The notes below the pieces were generated by a model. That model made no database searches. It was not told the origin of the DNA and saw nothing but the letters and a program-made list of their open reading frames with translations. Both the position numbers and the translations under genes were made by a program. Below, in pieces: positions 59,348 through 64,000 of a stretch of 64,000 nucleotides of DNA. Source of the stretch: Aggregicoccus sp. 17bor-14 (GTDB lineage: Bacteria > Myxococcota > Myxococcia > Myxococcales > Myxococcaceae); the NCBI RefSeq assembly GCF_009659535.1, contig NZ_VJZZ01000003.1, forward strand, positions 442,947-506,946, given 5' to 3'. The first letter of the stretch is position 1, and the number at the start of each line of letters is the position of its first letter.

Positions 59348-60700
59348 ATGCGTTCCCTGCGCACGACCGCGGCGGCACTCTGGATGGCCCTGGCGAGCGG
59401 CCTCTTTGCCTGCGGCTTCTATGACGCCGTCCCCTCCCCCGGTGGCCCGCCCCTCCCGGGTGCGCCCGTGCCGCCCGTGCCCGACCCGCAGGCCGGCACG
59501 GGCGGAGGGAGCGGCGGCGGCGGCGGTGCGGGCGGTGGAGGGGGCGGAGGCAACGTCGATCTGCCGGATGGCAGCATCACCCTGCCCGACGGCGGCATTC
59601 GCGTTTCGGACGGGGGCATCACCCTGCCCGACGGCGGCGGCCACACACCAGATGGGGGCACGCTCGCCGACGGAGGCGCACTCGACGCAGGCGCCCCCGC
59701 GGGGCTCGACGGTGGCACGGACGCCGGGACGGACGGCGGAACAGACGCCGGCTGTCTCGACGCGCTCTGCTCGGTGCAGGTGCTCGCGGAGGGCGAGGGC
59801 GTGCCGATGGGCCTCGGGCTGAGCGACGGCGAGGTCTACTGGGTGAACCAGGGCCCCTCGGCGGTGCGCCGCGCTCCGAAGTCGGGCGGCCCGGCCACGA
59901 CCGTGCTGAGCGGTCCCAGCCTGCAGCCCGTCATCGCCGTGGACGCGCCCCGCGTGTTCGTCGTCGCCTCGACGCCGGAGGGCGACGCCCTGCTCGCAAG
60001 TCCCTTCGACCCGCCCTCCTGGGAGGTCCAGGCCCGCTGGAGCCCGGGCCCGCTGAGCATGAAGGCGCTCACGCTCGGGGACGGCGCGCTCTACGTGGAC
60101 ACGCCGGACGGGCTCCTCGAGGTCTCGACGTGGAGCGGGACACCGCAGTCCCTGCTGGGCCCGGGTGAGGGCCGGGTGCTCGCGGGAGCAATGGGGGGCG
60201 TCTACCTCGCGGATCGGCAGGCGCGCCAGCTCACGTACCTCTCAGGTGCCGGTGGATCCGAGACCGCTGCCTCGATTCCAGAGGGCATGGTGGTCGCGAC
60301 GCTGTCTCATCAGCCAGTCTCCGGCGCGCCGCTGTGGGTCGCGCTGCGGCCCGAGGCGCAGGACCCGAACAGCTGCCCCGGAGGTCCCATCCAGGTGCGG
60401 TGGAGCTCGTACGGTCCGCTCGTCCCGTTCACCTCCTCGCCGGGCTGCGTGGTGGCGCTCGCCTCGGACGACACCCACCTCTACTGGCTCGCGGTGCTGC
60501 CCGAGCGCGGCCTGGCCGTGCTGCGCGCGCCGCTGACGAGCGGCATCGCCGAGACCGTGGCGCAGACGCCCGGCTTCGGCTGGGGCTTCGCGATGGACGC
60601 CACGCACGTGTACTGGAGCGAGCGCACCACGGGCCGCATCCTTCGGGCGGCCAAGCCCCCGCGCGACACAAAGTTGGACCCTCCGCCGAACTGGCCCTAA
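59348..60700 (+). CDS. lipoprotein with Gly/Asp-Gly-Gly repeat linker and propeller-like domain
   Basis: 450 residues from ATG 59348. Lipoprotein signal WMALASGLFAC (Cys about 22). A Gly-rich stretch and repeats of the type LPDGG/DGGTDAG (about 50-135) form a flexible surface linker typical of myxobacterial lipoproteins. Residues 145-450 look like a 6-bladed propeller (GLSDGEVYWVNQ, VIAVDAPRVFVVAST, ALASDDTHLYWLAV, AMDATHVYWSERTTGRI) of the NHL/YWTD-like kind. No enzyme motif. The lytic transglycosylase gene starts 10 bases after it. Confidence 0.85.
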   Translation: MRSLRTTAAALWMALASGLFACGFYDAVPSPGGPPLPGAPVPPVPDPQAGTGGGSGGGGGAGGGGGGGNVDLPDGSITLPDGGIRVSDGGITLPDGGGHTPDGGTLADGGALDAGAPAGLDGGTDAGTDGGTDAGCLDALCSVQVLAEGEGVPMGLGLSDGEVYWVNQGPSAVRRAPKSGGPATTVLSGPSLQPVIAVDAPRVFVVASTPEGDALLASPFDPPSWEVQARWSPGPLSMKALTLGDGALYVDTPDGLLEVSTWSGTPQSLLGPGEGRVLAGAMGGVYLADRQARQLTYLSGAGGSETAASIPEGMVVATLSHQPVSGAPLWVALRPEAQDPNSCPGGPIQVRWSSYGPLVPFTSSPGCVVALASDDTHLYWLAVLPERGLAVLRAPLTSGIAETVAQTPGFGWGFAMDATHVYWSERTTGRILRAAKPPRDTKLDPPPNWP

Positions 60701-60709
60701 GGGGTCCGG

Positions 60710-61537
60710 GTGGCGCGTCGAGGGGCCAGAGGGCCGGGCATTCCGTGGTGGCTGTGGCTGGGGGCGCTCGTGCTCGCGCCGCTCGTGCTGCTCAACCTCG
60801 CCGTGGCCTTCTTCGGCGGCACGGTGGTGAGCCCCCTCTCGCCCTTCTTCCTCGAGGCCAAGGTGCACGCGCTCGGAGCCTACGCGCGCCACCGTCCAGG
60901 CTGCCTCGTGGTGGGCCACCCGGACCTCGAGCCCCTCATCGATGCCGCCGAGCGCCGCCACCACCTGCCGCGCGGGCTGCTGCAAGCGCTGGTGGAGGTG
61001 GAGAGCGAGAAGCGCGTGCACCGCATCTCGGCCGCTGGCGCCATGGGCCCCGGCCAGCTCATGCCCGGCACGGCGCGCCTCATGGACGTGGAGGACCCCT
61101 TCGACTCCACCCAGGCCATCGACGGCAGCGCGCGCTACCTCGCCGAGCAGCTGCGCCGCTTCGACAGCCTCCCGCTCGCCATCGCCGCCTACAACGCGGG
61201 CCCGGGCAACGTGAACGGCCGCGTGCCGCGCAACGGCGAGACCGAGTACTACGTGGCCAAGGTGCTGCGCGCCTACGGCCGCACGCGCCCGCCGCCCGAG
61301 CGCGTGGTGAGGCCCTCCCCGCCCCCTGCGGCCGCGCCCGTGGCCGCGGTGCTGCGCCCCGCTGCGTCCGGGACTGCGGTCGTGCGCCCGGCGCGCGCGT
61401 CGGCCGCACTGCGAACGGATACCGCAGCGAAGCGCGCGGTGCCGGCGCGCGGCACGACGCCGCGCGCCGCCCCGGTGAAGCGGGCACCGAAGCGCCGGGC
61501 GCAGGCCGCTGCGCCCGGCAAGCTTCCTGCGCGCTAG
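60710..61537 (+). CDS. membrane-anchored lytic transglycosylase (SLT domain)
   Basis: 275 residues from GTG 60710. Membrane anchor about 10-35 (WWLWLGALVLAPLVLLNLAV). The SLT domain (about 80-190) has the catalytic Glu in LLQALVEVESEKRV (near 102), SAAGAMGPGQLMPGTA (about 109-124), and IAAYNAGPGNV (near 162). The C-terminal 85 residues are Ala/Pro/Arg-rich and basic, possibly binding peptidoglycan or nucleic acid. It cleaves peptidoglycan to anhydromuropeptides in the periplasm. Probably cotranscribed with the upstream lipoprotein. Confidence 0.92.
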   Translation: MARRGARGPGIPWWLWLGALVLAPLVLLNLAVAFFGGTVVSPLSPFFLEAKVHALGAYARHRPGCLVVGHPDLEPLIDAAERRHHLPRGLLQALVEVESEKRVHRISAAGAMGPGQLMPGTARLMDVEDPFDSTQAIDGSARYLAEQLRRFDSLPLAIAAYNAGPGNVNGRVPRNGETEYYVAKVLRAYGRTRPPPERVVRPSPPPAAAPVAAVLRPAASGTAVVRPARASAALRTDTAAKRAVPARGTTPRAAPVKRAPKRRAQAAAPGKLPAR

Positions 61538-62319
61538 ACCTTCGCCTTGGCCTTGTTCGCCTTGGCGGTCATCTCGAGCATCATCGTCTCCACCGCCTTG
61601 AGGTCCTCCTCGGTGATCTCGAACACCTGCTTCTTGCCGATGCGGGCGTGGATCGCCTCGAAGAGCTCCTCGGAGAGGAAGGGGATGACCTTGCCCGAGC
61701 GGTACTCGCGCTCCTTCTCGCCGTAGAGGCCGAGGAAGGTCTCGTCGCGGAACCAGCTCTGCTTGTTCGCCTTCTGGATCTCCGCGAGCGCGTCGTCGCT
61801 GGGCTCGCGCTGCAGGAACTCGAAGAAGAGGCCGGTGGGCTTGCTGCCCGGGAAGTACCACTCGCCGGAGAACACCTGGATGAGGTTCTCCTCCGGGTCC
61901 TTCAGGATGGGCGTGACGAACTGCACGCCGCGCTCGCCCGCGTGCTTGTGGAACGCGATGAGGTCCGGGGTGCGCAGCGCGATGTGCTGCCAGTGCGCCA
62001 CGGACTCGTGCCCGTCCAGCATGTCGCGCACGTGCGACTGCTCGCCCTCGGGCTCCGAGGGCTGCACCACCGCGAAGATGGTGTTGAGCGGGTCCGTGTC
62101 CTTGCCCGAAGGCTTCCACTGCCCCATGCGCTGCGCGAAGGTCATCGAGACCTCCTTGCCGCCCGCCTTCGCCGGACGCCGCTTCTCGTAGAGCAGGTCC
62201 TCCGGCGTGGTCCCGAAGATGATCCGGAACGCGGCGTAGGCCACGTTGTAGAGCTTCGGGTGCAGCAGCAGCGTCATGTGATCGACGGTGAAGTTCAGGA
62301 ACGGGGCCTTGGCAGCCAT
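61534..62319 (-). CDS. half-size HPPD-like VOC dioxygenase
   Basis: 261 residues from ATG 62319; the in-frame ATG 62328 overlaps the AGAGG site that serves 62319. The metal triad of HPPD's catalytic domain is preserved: His in FTVDHMTLLL (about 12), HWQHIALRTPDL (near 112) and Glu in GLFFEFLQRE (near 167), with NLIQVFSGEW between. Full HPPDs have about 360 residues and two VOC halves; this protein has one HPPD-like half plus a helical tail (170-260). Could act in tyrosine catabolism or on another aryl-pyruvate-type substrate. Divergent LysR gene. Confidence 0.75.
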   Translation of the reverse strand: MAAKAPFLNFTVDHMTLLLHPKLYNVAYAAFRIIFGTTPEDLLYEKRRPAKAGGKEVSMTFAQRMGQWKPSGKDTDPLNTIFAVVQPSEPEGEQSHVRDMLDGHESVAHWQHIALRTPDLIAFHKHAGERGVQFVTPILKDPEENLIQVFSGEWYFPGSKPTGLFFEFLQREPSDDALAEIQKANKQSWFRDETFLGLYGEKEREYRSGKVIPFLSEELFEAIHARIGKKQVFEITEEDLKAVETMMLEMTAKANKAKAKV

Positions 62320-62408
62320 GGGGACCATCCTCTTTCCGGCCGGCGCTCCCCGGAGCGGGGGCGCAGGAATCCAGCCACCATTGACCGGAGAGAGGGGGCA
62401 GAGGGAAA

Positions 62409-62452
62409 GCACAATATTTCGTCAATGACTGTGAGTTGGATGCACAATGTGC
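62409..62452. promoter_or_regulatory. repeat/palindrome between HPPD-like and LysR genes
   Basis: GCACAAT at 62409-62415 and at 62442-62448 are direct repeats 33 bp (three turns) apart; the second lies in the palindrome GCACAATGTGC (62442-62452). The stretch is AT-rich for this genome and holds the divergent promoters. LysR binding is inferred. Confidence 0.45.
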
Positions 62453-62459
62453 CTCCGCC

Positions 62460-63362
62460 ATGCACGTCAGCCTCGAACAGGCCCGCGCCCTGGACGCGCT
62501 CGCGCGCCACGGGACCTTCATGGCCGCGGCCGCAGCCCTGCACAAGGGCCACACCGCGGTGCTCTACGCGGTGCAGTCGCTCGAGCGCCAGACGGGGCTC
62601 GCGCTGCTGGACCGGCATGGCTACCGCACCCGCCTGAGCGCCGAGGGCGAGCGCGTGCTCGCCCACTGCCGCCGCCTCCTCGCCGCCGAGGCCGAGCTGC
62701 TGGTGGCCTGCGAGGAGATGAAGACCGGCTGGGAGCCCTCGCTGCGCATCGTCTTCGACGGCATCTTCCCCGCCGAGCCCCTGCTGCGCACCGTGGGCGC
62801 CCTGCGCGCGCGAGGGGCGAACACCCGCTTCCACGTCTCGGCGGAGTTCCTCACCGGCGTGGAGGAGGCCTTCGAGCGCGAGGGCGCGCAGCTGATGGTC
62901 TCGCTCCTGCCGCCGCGGCTCGGGGGCCTGGTGGCCATTCATCTGCCCGATCTGCGCGCGCGCCTCGTCGCCCACCGCGACCATCCGCTCGCGCGCCGGC
63001 GCCGCGGCCCCTTGCGCGAGCCGGACCTCGCCGAGCACCTGCTGCTCACCGTGCGCGGCTCGGACCCGCGCCTGCAGATGAGCACCGGTGCGCTCGAGCA
63101 GCGCTCCACCGTGCACCTCAACAGCTTCGCCGCGAAGAAGGAGGCCATCCTGCAGGGGCTCGGCTTCGGCTGGCTCCCCGAGCACCTCATCGCGCAGGAG
63201 CTGCGCCGCCGCGAGCTCAAGGTGCTGCCGCTCGAGGGCGGCTCGCTGCACACCTTCCACCCGCGGCTCTACCACCGCGCGGGCGCCCACCTGGGGCGCG
63301 CGGCTTCAGGCGTCATCGAGGCCCTGACCGTCCCCTCTCCCTCTGGGAGAGGGTCAGGATGA
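62460..63362 (+). CDS. LysR-family transcriptional regulator
   Basis: 300 residues from ATG 62460. Winged-helix domain (LEQARALDALARHGTFMAAAAALHKGHTAVLYAVQSLE, about 4-42) and a LysR effector domain. The recognition helix is unusual (HTAVLYAVQSLE). It faces the HPPD-like gene and probably controls it. Its last residues (PSPSGRGSG) are coded by a REP-like hairpin, and the stop overlaps the convergent nagB by 9 bases. Confidence 0.9.
   Translation: MHVSLEQARALDALARHGTFMAAAAALHKGHTAVLYAVQSLERQTGLALLDRHGYRTRLSAEGERVLAHCRRLLAAEAELLVACEEMKTGWEPSLRIVFDGIFPAEPLLRTVGALRARGANTRFHVSAEFLTGVEEAFEREGAQLMVSLLPPRLGGLVAIHLPDLRARLVAHRDHPLARRRRGPLREPDLAEHLLLTVRGSDPRLQMSTGALEQRSTVHLNSFAAKKEAILQGLGFGWLPEHLIAQELRRRELKVLPLEGGSLHTFHPRLYHRAGAHLGRAASGVIEALTVPSPSGRGSG
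63333..63353. repeat. REP-like hairpin at LysR/nagB convergent ends
   Basis: CCCTCTCCC (63333-63341)/GGGAGAGGG (63345-63353), 9-bp arms, loop TCT. Outer CCTGA/TCAGG can extend the stem. Overlaps the final codons of the LysR gene and ends 1 base before the nagB stop, so it may terminate both genes. Confidence 0.65.
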
Positions 63363-64000
63363 GGGATTCGCACCCGTCTTCAAGTCCTCCGGCAGCAGCC
63401 GCGCCGCCGCCGGGTCCAGCCACACGTTCACCTCCGGGTGCAGCTGCAGCAGGGACGCCGGGCAGCGCGTGGAGAGCGGCCCGAGCACCAGCTGCCGCAC
63501 GGCCTCGGCCTTCGACTCCCCGAAGGCGAGCAGCAGCGCGCGGCGCGAGTGGAGGATGGCGCGCATGCCCAGCGTCAGCGCCTCCAGCGGCACGCGCGAG
63601 GGCTCGTCGCCGAACAGGGCCGCGTTCGCCACGCGCGTCTCGCGCGTGAGGCGCACGCGGTGGGTGAGCGCCTGCAGCGCCTCCGCGGGCTCGTTGAAGG
63701 CGAGGTGGCCGTTGCCGCCCAGCCCCAGCAGCAGCAGGTCCAGCCCGCCTGCGTCCGCGAGCGCGCGCTCGTAGCGCGCGCACTCCGCCTCGGCGTCCTC
63801 CGCCCTGCCATCGAGAAAGCCGATGGCCGCGGGCGCGAGGTTCACGTGTTGGAAGAGCTGCCGGTCCATGTACGCGCGGAAGCTGCCCGGATCGTCCCGG
63901 GGCAGCCCCAGGAACTCGTCCAGGTTGAAGGTGCGCGCGCGGGAGAAGTCCACCTGCCCGGCGCGGTGCAGGCGCACCAGCTCCCGGTACACCCCGAGCG
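63354..64000 (-). CDS. nagB: glucosamine-6-phosphate deaminase/isomerase (5' end outside window)
   Basis: About 215 residues are visible; the frame continues past 64000, so the N-terminal ~40 residues are missing. NagB features: LGVYRELVRLHRAG, FNLDEFLGLPRDDPGSFRAYM with the Asp near the active site, LLLGLGGNGHLAFNEPAEALQ (the GxNGHxxFNEP loop with catalytic His), and the C-terminal VNVWLDPAAARLL. It converts glucosamine-6-phosphate to fructose-6-phosphate and ammonia in amino-sugar use. The visible C-terminus is short, so allosteric elements of the E. coli enzyme may be lacking. Confidence 0.9.
   Translation of the reverse strand, partial: LGVYRELVRLHRAGQVDFSRARTFNLDEFLGLPRDDPGSFRAYMDRQLFQHVNLAPAAIGFLDGRAEDAEAECARYERALADAGGLDLLLLGLGGNGHLAFNEPAEALQALTHRVRLTRETRVANAALFGDEPSRVPLEALTLGMRAILHSRRALLLAFGESKAEAVRQLVLGPLSTRCPASLLQLHPEVNVWLDPAAARLLPEDLKTGANPSS

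Noticed and set aside
59479-59760. GC-rich Gly and GATGGCGG-type tandem repeats as a DNA repeat element
   Set aside because: They are in-frame codons of the Gly/Asp-Gly-Gly linker of a lipoprotein, a common protein feature in myxobacteria.

Overview
The window is very GC-rich, gene-dense chromosomal DNA with strong third-position G/C bias. Its gene content points to a myxobacterium (Myxococcota, Cystobacterineae-like): many predicted lipoproteins with Cys-rich or Asp-Gly-Gly linker modules and MopE-type motifs, carboxypeptidase-regulatory-like/TonB-receptor-type modules, several LysR regulators, two-component proteins, a PHD-like dioxygenase and a VKOR-DsbA fusion. I see no rRNA, tRNA, CRISPR array, insertion sequence, prophage or replication origin. 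Once starts are refined, no gap between genes exceeds about 300 bases. Most antisense ORFs are GC shadows and are left out.

Layout. 1-5232: end of a Zn-alcohol dehydrogenase, a YdjM-type membrane protein, then three stand-alone proteins resembling TonB-receptor N-termini around a secreted serine hydrolase. 5299-10248: TraB-like lipoprotein and a duplicated pair of Cys-rich lipoproteins, each closed by the same type of strong hairpin. 10314-16415: glutamine amidotransferase, acyltransferase, a FrnE/DsbA-family gene interrupted by an in-frame TGA, a membrane spermidine-synthase-like protein, and a B-box/metalloprotease protein. 16446-20000: a c-type cytochrome/propeller lipoprotein coupled to a PQQ-like propeller lipoprotein. 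20096-26678: LysR/MBL divergent pair, MHS transporter, AlkA-type glycosylase, dienelactone hydrolase, fatty-acid desaturase. 26689-37218: DUF2231 protein, acetyl-CoA synthetase, PHD-like dioxygenase, DUF4230, LysR with twin operators, TPR/DUF1444, DUF1684, glyoxalase I, quinone oxidoreductase, unknown secreted protein. 37394-50475: S9 peptidase, histidine kinase, NlpE-like lipoprotein, methyltransferase, NIPSNAP protein, TPR lipoprotein, VOC protein, hybrid pseudokinase, DUF2270, NAD-isocitrate dehydrogenase, pseudo-receiver, SUI1 protein. 50491-64000: VKOR-DsbA fusion, YgfZ, barrel protein, ChaN-like lipoprotein, GAF kinase plus degenerate receiver, maiA-fahA, lipoprotein, lytic transglycosylase, half-size HPPD-like protein with divergent LysR, and partial nagB.

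The most notable result is the gene at 11593-12219. Its active site reads UPWC with an in-frame TGA at the first Cys. A hairpin of 8 bp with a GUG loop starts 14 bases after the TGA, and its loop lies 21 bases after it, the geometry expected of a bacterial SECIS. It is very probably a selenoprotein that ordinary gene callers would truncate. Other signals are a family of CCCTCTCCC/GGGAGAGGG hairpins at gene 3' ends, sometimes coding the last residues, a hybrid kinase whose ATPase motifs are eroded, and a LysR gene flanked by two 15-bp operator palindromes facing a small conserved-looking ORF.

Functional links that can be inferred: tyrosine catabolism (maiA-fahA and perhaps the HPPD-like protein), acetate activation feeding the TCA cycle (acs, NAD-IDH), thiol redox chemistry (Sec-FrnE, VKOR-DsbA), and envelope/lipoprotein biology.
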